DNA of 62,701 nucleotides, taken from positions 1 through 62,701 of the forward strand of contig JAWVYS010000016.1 in the NCBI GenBank assembly GCA_033722555.1, in the 5' to 3' direction. This DNA comes from Brumimicrobium sp033722555. Lineage in GTDB: Bacteria; Bacteroidota; Bacteroidia; Flavobacteriales_D; Crocinitomicaceae. The notes beneath the pieces were generated by a model, which saw only the letters and a program-made list of their open reading frames with translations, was not told the DNA's origin and did no database searches. The translations under genes and the position numbers were made by a program. Of the stretch, positions 17,895 to 25,429 are shown one piece after another; positions within the stretch are counted from its first letter, which is position 1, and each line of letters opens with the position of its first letter.

Positions 17895-18582
17895 GTCGAA
17901 GAATATTTTAGTGATCGGTTCAAGCCGTGGAATCGGAAGAGAGCTTGTAAAAATATTTGCGAACGACACGGGTAATAAGATCATTGCCTTATCGCGTAAC
18001 ACAGAAGCATTGGCTGATTTCGGCTCTACGGAGAATATAGATTATCACGGATTCGACCTTGCAAGCAAAACCGTAAAAGAGGATTTAGCAGGTATTCTCA
18101 ACAAGTATGACCGCATAGATATTGTAATTCATAACGCCGGGAAACTGGTAAACAAACCGTTCGAAGTACTTTCAAGAAGTGAAATAGAGGCATGTTATCA
18201 AACGAATGTAATCGGCGTGATGCTTGCAACACAGGCTATTCTGCCGAAAATGAAAGATCAAGGTGGGCACATAGTCAATATATCGACAATGGGGGCATTT
18301 CAGGGATCGGTTAAATTTCCGGGTCTTTCCGCCTATTCCACCTCTAAGGCGGGTTTGGTGAGTTTTACAGAACTGTTTGCCGAAGAATATAAGGATACCG
18401 GAATCAGAATGAATTGCCTGTGTTTGGGGGCCGTACAAACGGAAATGCTGGAGGAGGCTTTCCCCGATTTTAAAACTCCCCTGACCCCGGCTGAAATGGC
18501 GAGTTTCATTGCTGATTTTGCTTATAACGCTCATAGATTTATGAACGGTAAAGTTATTCCGGTTAGTTCAGGCAATCCTTGA
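17884..18582 (+). CDS. Short-chain dehydrogenase/reductase (SDR)
   Basis: A 232-residue classical SDR. It has the cofactor loop VIGSSRGIGREL, NAG in IVIHNAGKLVN, a catalytic Ser in VNISTMGAF and the active-site YSTSK. It overlaps the second paaE-type gene by 11 bases, so it belongs to that transcript. This suggests a role in the same aromatic degradation route, for example on a hydroxyacyl-CoA intermediate, but the substrate is inferred only from position. FabG-like activity on another substrate is possible. Confidence 0.88.
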   Translation: MTSKSKNILVIGSSRGIGRELVKIFANDTGNKIIALSRNTEALADFGSTENIDYHGFDLASKTVKEDLAGILNKYDRIDIVIHNAGKLVNKPFEVLSRSEIEACYQTNVIGVMLATQAILPKMKDQGGHIVNISTMGAFQGSVKFPGLSAYSTSKAGLVSFTELFAEEYKDTGIRMNCLCLGAVQTEMLEEAFPDFKTPLTPAEMASFIADFAYNAHRFMNGKVIPVSSGNP

Positions 18583-18896
18583 CGGGAATTTTGCTCATTT
18601 CTTTTCTAATTATTGCGCCTATTAAAATACCTATTTTATTCAGGTTATAGAAGAAAGTGATCCGTTGCTTTAAATCTGGGAATTGGACTCTCGAAAGCTC
18701 TAAAAAAAATAAAAGGAGAATAATTCTATCCGTTTTTTTATCGGATCCGTCGATCTATTTTTGTGAATATAAAATTCTAATTTCGTGACTATAAAATACT
18801 ACGCAGTAAAAAGTTTGTTAAATAATGATTATTAATTTGTTTAATCTAATTTATCTTTGTACTTTAATTTCAAATTAGCAATAAAAATTCTGCACA
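18583..18896. other. Intergenic region with candidate promoters
   Basis: 314 AT-rich bases between the SDR and a small secreted-protein gene. Two boxes match TAnnTTTG on the plus strand: TATTTTTG at 18756-18763 and TATCTTTG at 18852-18859, the latter 38 bases before the next ATG and the better candidate. No terminator for the SDR transcript and no ORF or RNA gene is evident. Confidence 0.45.
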
Positions 18897-19211
18897 ATGA
18901 AAATATATTTGTACCTTACAATACCGGCGCTTCTTCTTTGCGGTTTAATGGCTTCTGGACTGAAGTCAGACCCAAGTGTTTTTAAGCGAGAATTTTCTGA
19001 TATTTCTTCTTATCATAATTATTCTTTAGAAGGAGATACAATTAAGAGAAAGTCTAAGGATAGTCTTTCTATCGAGAATCATAATACAAAAATTTTGGAA
19101 GAGGAAACCTTAGACCCCGTTAACTCAGGATTTCAGATGTACATTTCCAATGGAGATACAGTGTATTTTAAGAAAAGTCCACAGATGCACATAATAATTA
19201 ATCAAAAGTAA
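18897..19211 (+). CDS. Small exported protein of unknown function
   Basis: A 104-residue protein that I do not recognise. It opens with a hydrophobic signal sequence (MKIYLYLTIPALLLCGLMAS). The single Cys lies inside the hydrophobic stretch, so it is not clearly a lipoprotein. The rest is polar, Ser/Asp/Lys rich, with no domain motif. It ends two bases before the GTG-ATG start of a T9SS cargo gene, so the two are probably co-transcribed. AT-rich like the preceding gap. Confidence 0.65.
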   Translation: MKIYLYLTIPALLLCGLMASGLKSDPSVFKREFSDISSYHNYSLEGDTIKRKSKDSLSIENHNTKILEEETLDPVNSGFQMYISNGDTVYFKKSPQMHIIINQK

Positions 19212-19216
19212 GAGTG

Positions 19217-20509
19217 ATGAAAAATGCATATATAAAATTAATGTGGATGTTCATGGGGTTACTTTCTTTTGAAGGTTTATCGCAAGGAACATGTGCAACC
19301 GCAGTAAATTTAGGAACCCCCTCATCAACTTCTTCCTGTACGACGATTTCTTCCTCTACTGGAAGTGGTAATACTGTTGGTTGTTCCGGTTCAGGTTTCG
19401 GAGGAGGTGGTACTTTATACTGGGTTTCATTTTGTACTAATTCTAATAATGACTGTATAGTTCTTGATATTGCTACTTCAACTACTTCGAATGTTGAGAT
19501 TGCCGTTTATTCCAATTGTAGTGGTAGCTATGTTAGTGGAAGTATAGCATGCTCCAACAGTGGAACAGGAATGACATGGACTTCTGTTAGTCCTGACGGA
19601 TTAAGCATGGTGACAACGGCTAATACATGTTATAGGGCGAGAATTTGGGTTAAAAATGGTGGGTCACTGAGTGTTTGCAGTTATACCTCCGATCCGCCCA
19701 ATGATGAGTGTTCCGGGGCTACAGGAATCAGTGGCACAACCACCGCCGATGACAATTACTGCATGACAGAAGCTGCGACAGACCCTGCTCCGGCACAGTG
19801 GTGTGCTGGTACTTTGGAGAATACGGCCTGGTACACGTTTACGGCCGCAGCGGATGGAAGCGCTACAGTTACTATAAATGGCATTACATGTACTGGGGGG
19901 GGTGCTGGTTTCCAAATTGGATACTGGACAGGTTCTTGTGGTTCTCTTACTAATATTGGGTGTGCCTCTGGGAGTGGGGGAACGGTGACAGCAACAATTT
20001 CGGGTTTAACAGCCGGCCAAGTCGTTTATATCGGTATTGATGGAAACGCAGGTGCGAACTGTTTTTACGGAATATCAGTTAATAATAGTGTCCCTTTACC
20101 GGTGGAGTTAACTATTTTCGAGGGTGAAAAGTTGAACGATAGGTTGAATGCACTGCGATGGATTACGTTGAGTGAGAAAAATAATGATTACTTTATCGTG
20201 GAACATTCTTTAGATGGTAAAACATGGAATGAAGTTTCTCATGTTGAAGGAGAGGGAAATTCCTCTACCCCTATTGAGTATAGTGTCGTTCATTTATTTA
20301 CACCGGAACGTATTAATTATTATCGATTAAAACAAGTCGATTTCGACGGTAAAAGTGAGACCTTTGACGTGATTTCAATCGATAACAGAACGAATGTAAA
20401 ACTTGTGAAAACAGTTAATTTGTTAGGGCAAGAAGTAGATAAAGATTTTAAAGGTATAGTTATTGAAATTTACAGCGACGGCTCAAGGGTTAAACGTTAC
20501 AATAAATAA
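19217..20509 (+). CDS. Secreted protein with short type A T9SS sorting domain
   Basis: A 430-residue exported protein. Started at the ATG at 19217 (a GTG at 19214 directly precedes it), it has a signal peptide ending near EGLSQ. Two Cys-, Ser- and Gly-rich beta domains follow (about 25-150 and 160-290). A linker VPLPVELTIFEGEK leads into a fibronectin-like region (NNDYFIVEHSLDG; INYYRLKQVDFDGKSE). The end, NLLGQEVDKDFKGIVIEIYSDG, is the compact form of the type A sorting signal. Domain-level function is unknown. A terminator follows directly. Confidence 0.85.
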   Translation: MKNAYIKLMWMFMGLLSFEGLSQGTCATAVNLGTPSSTSSCTTISSSTGSGNTVGCSGSGFGGGGTLYWVSFCTNSNNDCIVLDIATSTTSNVEIAVYSNCSGSYVSGSIACSNSGTGMTWTSVSPDGLSMVTTANTCYRARIWVKNGGSLSVCSYTSDPPNDECSGATGISGTTTADDNYCMTEAATDPAPAQWCAGTLENTAWYTFTAAADGSATVTINGITCTGGGAGFQIGYWTGSCGSLTNIGCASGSGGTVTATISGLTAGQVVYIGIDGNAGANCFYGISVNNSVPLPVELTIFEGEKLNDRLNALRWITLSEKNNDYFIVEHSLDGKTWNEVSHVEGEGNSSTPIEYSVVHLFTPERINYYRLKQVDFDGKSETFDVISIDNRTNVKLVKTVNLLGQEVDKDFKGIVIEIYSDGSRVKRYNK

Positions 20510-20535
20510 TGTAAATTCAATAGTCTGAAAATGAG

Positions 20536-20567
20536 AAAGCACAGTACTCACTGAGTTACTGTGCTTT
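20536..20567. terminator. Bidirectional intrinsic terminator
   Basis: 11-bp stem AAAGCACAGTA / TACTGTGCTTT with a short loop, between the convergent T9SS cargo gene and the small minus-strand gene. The plus-side T tract is interrupted by G. Confidence 0.75.
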
Positions 20568-20591
20568 GTTGTTGTTTATATATTTAACCTT

Positions 20592-20945
20592 TCAGATCCT
20601 TATCATCGGATTCGAAGGACCTACCAGATTCTCCTGATGTTTGAAACTTACAAGATCGGCATTTAATTGCTCAAAGAAGGATTCAAAGTCTTTTTGAGGA
20701 ATCATAACTGCGCTATAGGCACATATTCGACCGTTAGAATCATACTTGATATGCATGTCAAATTTTTCACCCCTTTGAGTAAAGATATGTTCCCTAAGAG
20801 CTCTAACCGTTTGCTTGACGTCTTTGCCTTCCATTTTTTCCTTATCGAAACCGATTTCGTATTCGAATCGCATTGTTGTGGCTTCCTGACCGAAGGCTAC
20901 TTGAGAAAGAATCACTGCTGCAAAAATCAAAATAAAGTTTTTCAT
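20592..20945 (-). CDS. Small exported protein of unknown function
   Basis: A 117-residue protein with a clear signal peptide (MKNFILIFAAVILSQVAFGQ) and a mature part of about 97 residues. I see no known domain. The mature protein alternates predicted beta (MRFEYEIGFD; FDMHIKYDSNGRICAYSAVMI) and helical stretches, and could be a small periplasmic alpha/beta fold. It is alone on its strand, with a terminator downstream. No functional call is possible. Confidence 0.65.
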   Translation of the reverse strand: MKNFILIFAAVILSQVAFGQEATTMRFEYEIGFDKEKMEGKDVKQTVRALREHIFTQRGEKFDMHIKYDSNGRICAYSAVMIPQKDFESFFEQLNADLVSFKHQENLVGPSNPMIRI

Positions 20946-21089
20946 CTTTTATCGTTTTTACGCCCTGCGGCGCTGTTTACGATATAAATTTACGTGCAGT
21001 AAGAGAAAAATGTTTCCGGAAACACATCAGTTAGTGGAATTTAGGTATAAATACGTAGGTCCCGATATCGGTTTTTCGATAGGAAAAAA

Positions 21090-21118
21090 TAAAAAAGGCG
21101 ATCCGAAGACCGCCTTTA
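21090..21118 (-). terminator. Intrinsic terminator
   Basis: Stem AAAGGCG / CGCCTTT with a loop of about 10 nt, followed on the minus strand by a T run. It ends the lipoprotein gene whose stop codon is at 21140. Confidence 0.75.
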
Positions 21119-21139
21119 ATAATAACTTATCAGACCTGC

Positions 21140-22852
21140 TTATTTTACGATTGCCGTAAATGAAGCGTTATCATGATACTTAATGAATTCTCTGTCCTTC
21201 GCAGCTTTTGCTTTTAAAGAAGCGTCTTTCGCGAATGCACTCTTCAAATTAGAAACGATGTCATCCAATTTGTCCTGACGAGCTCCAGCGATTGCTTTGA
21301 GGTAATATCCTTGTGCTGTTTCAGCATCTTTAGAAGCGTTAACCGTTTTAACCGCCGCATCGATGTTTTCATTCAACAATTGAGCTAGCGCTTTATTGAA
21401 AGACGCCTCTCCACCGAATTTAGAAACTGCCTCTTCGTAATCTCCATCTTGAATTGCAAGAATACCGAAGTTGTAAGATACTTCACTTCCTGCACCAGAA
21501 GCTTCCTTAAGAAGAGATTTCGCTTTATTACGGTCTCCATTTACTCCAGCGATAGCACCTAAATTATTTTTAGAAATCGGATTTTCTTTAATGCTTACTG
21601 CTTTTTCGAACTGAGTTTTAGCTTCAGAAAGTTTGTTCTGCATGTAAAGCACTGTTCCCATATTGTTTACCGGACGGTGATCGTTCGGGAAAAGACGAGC
21701 AGCTTCTTTGTAAAGACGAAGTTTTTCGTTCAAATCATCTGTCAACGTTGCAGTAAATAATATTTCCTCGATATTCAATGTATCGATGTTTGACTTTGAT
21801 AGAGCTTTAAGTTCTTCATCAGAATAACCTGTTTTCTCATAGTTGATAACTATTTCCGCACGACGTTGCGCAGGGAATATGTTCTTATCCAAATATGTAA
21901 AGGTTTTACCCAAATCACGCATCGCTTGTTCACGAGCCGTAGGAGTTTTCTGCATTTCCAAAATGTTCATGATAAGGTCTTTTTCAGACTTTTCCATATC
22001 AGAAGCAGCAAGAGCTTTTTTGAACCCTTCGAAATCTTCACCTTTACCAACTGTTGAATAAGTTTCCTCTTTTTGAGCAGCTTCGTTAGCAACATCTTTC
22101 TGAGCAGCAATTTTCATCGTTGCCTGCTTAGCTGTATTTGCACGTTCTGTTGAAAGGGTGTTGTTCTTATCCTCCTCACCTTCGATAGAAGCGAAAGCAG
22201 TGATGTTTATGCTCTTAATTGCAAGCTTAGGATTTTTCTGAGTTTCAGCAAGGAAATTCTTCATTTCCATGATGTCTTTATCCTTCAATTCAGTTGAACG
22301 AACTTCAGAACGTCCCTTGAGATAGTGAATCTCAGCGGTCATTTTTTCCATAGTTGTTCGCTGAAACTTGTCTTTTTCATAAATAACTCTGAAATCCTTG
22401 TTTACCCACAGTGGAGTTACTATAGTAGCATCAGCGATTTTAGTTTCAGGAACTACACCTTTTTCTTTATCACCTTTGTATACCTTTCCGGTTACTGTTA
22501 GCTGTGAAACTTCCATGTCCGGAGAATAAGCGATGATATCTTCATAAACAACCTTTCCTCCTGGTTTGTAAGGAATTACTGTTCCGTTAGCAGTAGCTTT
22601 TTCACCTACAATGGTTACTGGTTTCAAAGCGTGAGTACCAAGAGATGGAGTGATTTCAGCATATGCTTTTTTCTTGATCCCTTTTTCAGGAAGCGTAATG
22701 TCTACTTTAACTCTGACGCTGTCGCCATGCATTTCAAGCGGATCAGGAGTAACAGCGTAATCCAAATCCTTTAAAAGATCACAACTGGTTGTCATTACTC
22801 CAGCTGCGGCAATGAATGCCAAACTTTTGATACCTTGTTTTTTCATTATCAT
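21140..22852 (-). CDS. Lipoprotein with OmpA-like region and TPR repeats
   Basis: A 570-residue outer-envelope lipoprotein. The signal peptide ends in a lipobox (VMTTSC, Cys about residue 24). Residues 30-170 form a beta-rich region. About residues 205-345 resemble an OmpA-like peptidoglycan-binding domain: INITAFASIEGEED, then NNTLSTERANTAKQ and finally QRRAEIVINYEKTG. About 60 extra residues lie between the RA helix and the closing RRAEI strand. The C-terminal part (about 365-500) holds TPR-type helices (HRPVNNMGTVLYMQNKLSEA; YNFGILAIQDGDYEEA). It probably links the outer membrane to the cell wall while holding a protein partner. Start may be the ATG at 22846. Confidence 0.82.
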   Translation of the reverse strand: MIMKKQGIKSLAFIAAAGVMTTSCDLLKDLDYAVTPDPLEMHGDSVRVKVDITLPEKGIKKKAYAEITPSLGTHALKPVTIVGEKATANGTVIPYKPGGKVVYEDIIAYSPDMEVSQLTVTGKVYKGDKEKGVVPETKIADATIVTPLWVNKDFRVIYEKDKFQRTTMEKMTAEIHYLKGRSEVRSTELKDKDIMEMKNFLAETQKNPKLAIKSINITAFASIEGEEDKNNTLSTERANTAKQATMKIAAQKDVANEAAQKEETYSTVGKGEDFEGFKKALAASDMEKSEKDLIMNILEMQKTPTAREQAMRDLGKTFTYLDKNIFPAQRRAEIVINYEKTGYSDEELKALSKSNIDTLNIEEILFTATLTDDLNEKLRLYKEAARLFPNDHRPVNNMGTVLYMQNKLSEAKTQFEKAVSIKENPISKNNLGAIAGVNGDRNKAKSLLKEASGAGSEVSYNFGILAIQDGDYEEAVSKFGGEASFNKALAQLLNENIDAAVKTVNASKDAETAQGYYLKAIAGARQDKLDDIVSNLKSAFAKDASLKAKAAKDREFIKYHDNASFTAIVK

Positions 22853-22944
22853 TTTATTAGTTCTTTCCTATTTACGATTGCAATAATAATGATTTTTTTT
22901 AGCACTTCGAAAAAGAAGCATATTTAATGTTAAAATGTTAATAA

Positions 22945-23457
22945 TTATTTTTTATACAATATAAGGTCGGATTGATCGTTACAAAGGGTTAATAAATCTT
23001 GTATCTCTTTGTTTTTCAATGGGTCTAAAAGGTTTGGCGCTATTTCAGCCAGGGGTTTTAAAACGAATTTTCTTTCATAAATTTTAGGATGCGGAATTTT
23101 CAGATTTTCCTCTTCTATATGTTCATTTTCATAGTATAAGAGGTCAATATCGATGATTCTGTCGCAATAAGCTCCGTTACTTTTTCGCTTTCTGCCCATT
23201 TCGTTTTCCACCTGCTGAAGTACTTGAAGCACCTCTAAGGGACTAAGCTCACTTTTCAATCCGACACACTGGTTGAGAAATGCATTATTGCTTTCGTAGC
23301 CCCATGGAGGTGATTCGTAAACCGATGAAGCTGTGAGTTTCGATTTAAAAACTTGTTCTAGCCGTTTTGAAGCGCGGTCAAGGTTCTGGAGCCTTTCACC
23401 TAAATTACTGCCTAGACTAAGGAAAATTTTTTTACCGCTATCCGTATGATAATCCAT
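22945..23457 (-). CDS. folK: 2-amino-4-hydroxy-6-hydroxymethyldihydropteridine diphosphokinase (HPPK)
   Basis: A 170-residue folate-pathway enzyme that transfers pyrophosphate from ATP to hydroxymethyl-dihydropterin. Motifs are LSLGSNLGERLQNL at the N-terminus, SSVYESPPWGYESNNAFLNQ, and the metal-binding RIIDIDLLYY with the two Asp residues, then IPHPKIYERKFVLKPLAEIAP. The usual WGPR sequence before IDIDLL is replaced by AYCDR, a variant I know from other Bacteroidota. Divergent from sppA. No other folate genes are near. Confidence 0.94.
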   Translation of the reverse strand: MDYHTDSGKKIFLSLGSNLGERLQNLDRASKRLEQVFKSKLTASSVYESPPWGYESNNAFLNQCVGLKSELSPLEVLQVLQQVENEMGRKRKSNGAYCDRIIDIDLLYYENEHIEEENLKIPHPKIYERKFVLKPLAEIAPNLLDPLKNKEIQDLLTLCNDQSDLILYKK

Positions 23458-23559
23458 ATTTGCCTGTTACGTAAAAAATATGCCTTTCGTAATTAAAAAC
23501 ACTGCGAGATCACCGCTATTTGACTAATTTTAGATTCTCAAATTTACATAATTGTTTAT

Positions 23560-25332
23560 ATGGAAAATAAAAAAGTCTCTTTCGGACGCGTATTTTGGCC
23601 CAGTTTAACGGCAGGAATTGTCATTTTAGTTGTCGTGGGTGGAATTTTTGCCATTCTGATCGGTAGTTTGTTGAGTGGTAAACCTGCCTTTCAGGTTGCA
23701 CCAAAGACGGTTCTACATTTGAAACTGGAAGGACAGATTGGGGAAATGAGTGAATCAGACCTCAGTCCCAGCACCCTGAGTATTATAGATAAAGTGGGTC
23801 TGGCAGATTTACTCTATGGTTTTGAACGAGCCAAAGAAGATGACCGAATCAAAGGTGTATTTGTCGAACTGGAAAATGCACAGTGCGGTTTTTCCACAGC
23901 CACTGAGATTCGAAATGCGATCAATGATTTTGAGAAAAGCGGAAAATTTGTAGTCGCTTATAACAGAGGTGAAGCGGTTTCTTTGAAACAGTATTATATC
24001 GCATCTGCGGCGAACGAAAGTTACGGTTTCTCCGGTTCCTTGTTCGAATTTCTGGGACTAGGAACGGAGCTTATGTTCTTTAAAGGAATGTTCGATAAAC
24101 TTGATCTGGAGATGCAAGTAGTGAGAGGATCAAACAACGCATTTAAAAGTGCGGTTGAACCTTTTTTTCTGACCGAGATGAGCGATTCAAGCAGACTTCA
24201 GATCCGTACCTACTTAAACAGTATGTGGTGGGATGTTAGAAAAGAGATAGGTGAGGAGCGAGGAATTACTCCGGAGGACCTGGACAGATATGCTGATAGT
24301 AGCGTAATTCGAAGAGTCGCTGATGCGGTAAAATATGAACTCATAGACGAAGAAAAATTTCGTGACGAGGTTTTAAATATTATTGCCGAAAAAGTCAAAG
24401 CAAAAAGTCCGGAGGATATCAAATTCAAGGATTTCCAGAAATACGCTCAGAAAAAATTCAGAAACAACCAGGAAATTGTTTGGGGTAAAGATGCCAATAT
24501 TGCCGTAATTGTCGCAGAAGGAGCTGTGGTTACAAAAGGAGCAGGATTAAGCAGTGAAGAGATAACCAAACTCTTTAGAAAGGCAAGAAAGGATAAAAAC
24601 ATCAAAACAATCGTTTTCAGGATTAACAGCCCTGGAGGAAGCGCCCTTGCGAGTGATGAGATTTGGCGAGAGGTGAAGCTGGCGAATGAAGAGAAGAAAG
24701 TGATCGTTTCCATGGGAGATGTGGCGGCCTCCGGCGGATATTACATTGCAGCTCCGGCGCATAAAATTTTTGCACAAAATACTACCATAACAGGATCGAT
24801 CGGTGTCTTTGGTGTTATACCTTATACAGGCAAAATGCTTGAAAATAAACTTGGCTTAACATTCGATCGTGTGAGTACAAATCCTCACGCAGTCCTAACT
24901 ACAAATAAAAAACTGAGCGAGGAGGAATATGCCATGATACAGGATGAGGTAGATTACGTTTACGACAGGTTTTTATCAGTGGTAGCTGAAGGCCGCGGAA
25001 TGTCCAAGGAGGAAGTTAATGTGATCGCCAGAGGCCGTGTCTGGACTGGTCGGGATGCCAAGGAAATCGGACTTGTTGACGAAATTGGTGGACTAAGAGA
25101 AGCAATCAGTTATGCCGCTGAACAGGCAGGAATCAGTAAGCCGGTCGTTCGTTACTATCCAAAGGTTGAACTCGAACCATGGATGGAGATAATTCAGTCG
25201 CTTGAGGAAGAAGAGTCGGCTTCAGAAAGTGCGCCTTTACCTGAAGAAATGATAAGATTGTATGAAAGAATTAAATCGGTTGAAAACATGACCGGAATTC
25301 AGATGAGACTTCCTTACGAGATTGTCTGGTAA
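23560..25332 (+). CDS. sppA: Signal peptide peptidase SppA, 67-kDa type
   Basis: A 590-residue membrane-anchored serine protease that degrades cleaved signal peptides. It has one N-terminal transmembrane helix (about residues 15-38). Two ClpP-like domains follow. The catalytic Lys lies in the N-terminal domain (VRGSNNAFKSAVEPF) and the catalytic Ser in the C-terminal domain (MGDVAASGGYYIAA), the split dyad of the long bacterial SppA. GSIGVFGVIPYTGKMLENKLG is also typical. It starts 102 bases from the divergent folK and has its own strong terminator. Confidence 0.94.
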   Translation: MENKKVSFGRVFWPSLTAGIVILVVVGGIFAILIGSLLSGKPAFQVAPKTVLHLKLEGQIGEMSESDLSPSTLSIIDKVGLADLLYGFERAKEDDRIKGVFVELENAQCGFSTATEIRNAINDFEKSGKFVVAYNRGEAVSLKQYYIASAANESYGFSGSLFEFLGLGTELMFFKGMFDKLDLEMQVVRGSNNAFKSAVEPFFLTEMSDSSRLQIRTYLNSMWWDVRKEIGEERGITPEDLDRYADSSVIRRVADAVKYELIDEEKFRDEVLNIIAEKVKAKSPEDIKFKDFQKYAQKKFRNNQEIVWGKDANIAVIVAEGAVVTKGAGLSSEEITKLFRKARKDKNIKTIVFRINSPGGSALASDEIWREVKLANEEKKVIVSMGDVAASGGYYIAAPAHKIFAQNTTITGSIGVFGVIPYTGKMLENKLGLTFDRVSTNPHAVLTTNKKLSEEEYAMIQDEVDYVYDRFLSVVAEGRGMSKEEVNVIARGRVWTGRDAKEIGLVDEIGGLREAISYAAEQAGISKPVVRYYPKVELEPWMEIIQSLEEEESASESAPLPEEMIRLYERIKSVENMTGIQMRLPYEIVW

Positions 25333-25349
25333 CGTATTAAATTGTCTTG

Positions 25350-25384
25350 AAGCCCTGTTTCTTTTTTTAACAGGGCTTTTTTTA
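25350..25384 (+). terminator. Intrinsic terminator of sppA
   Basis: 10-bp stem AAGCCCTGTT / AACAGGGCTT with a 9-nt loop and a run of seven further T. Confidence 0.85.
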
Positions 25385-25429
25385 TTTTCAAAAGTTTAAA
25401 TTCGTTGGTTAATTAGCTACCCGGAATAT

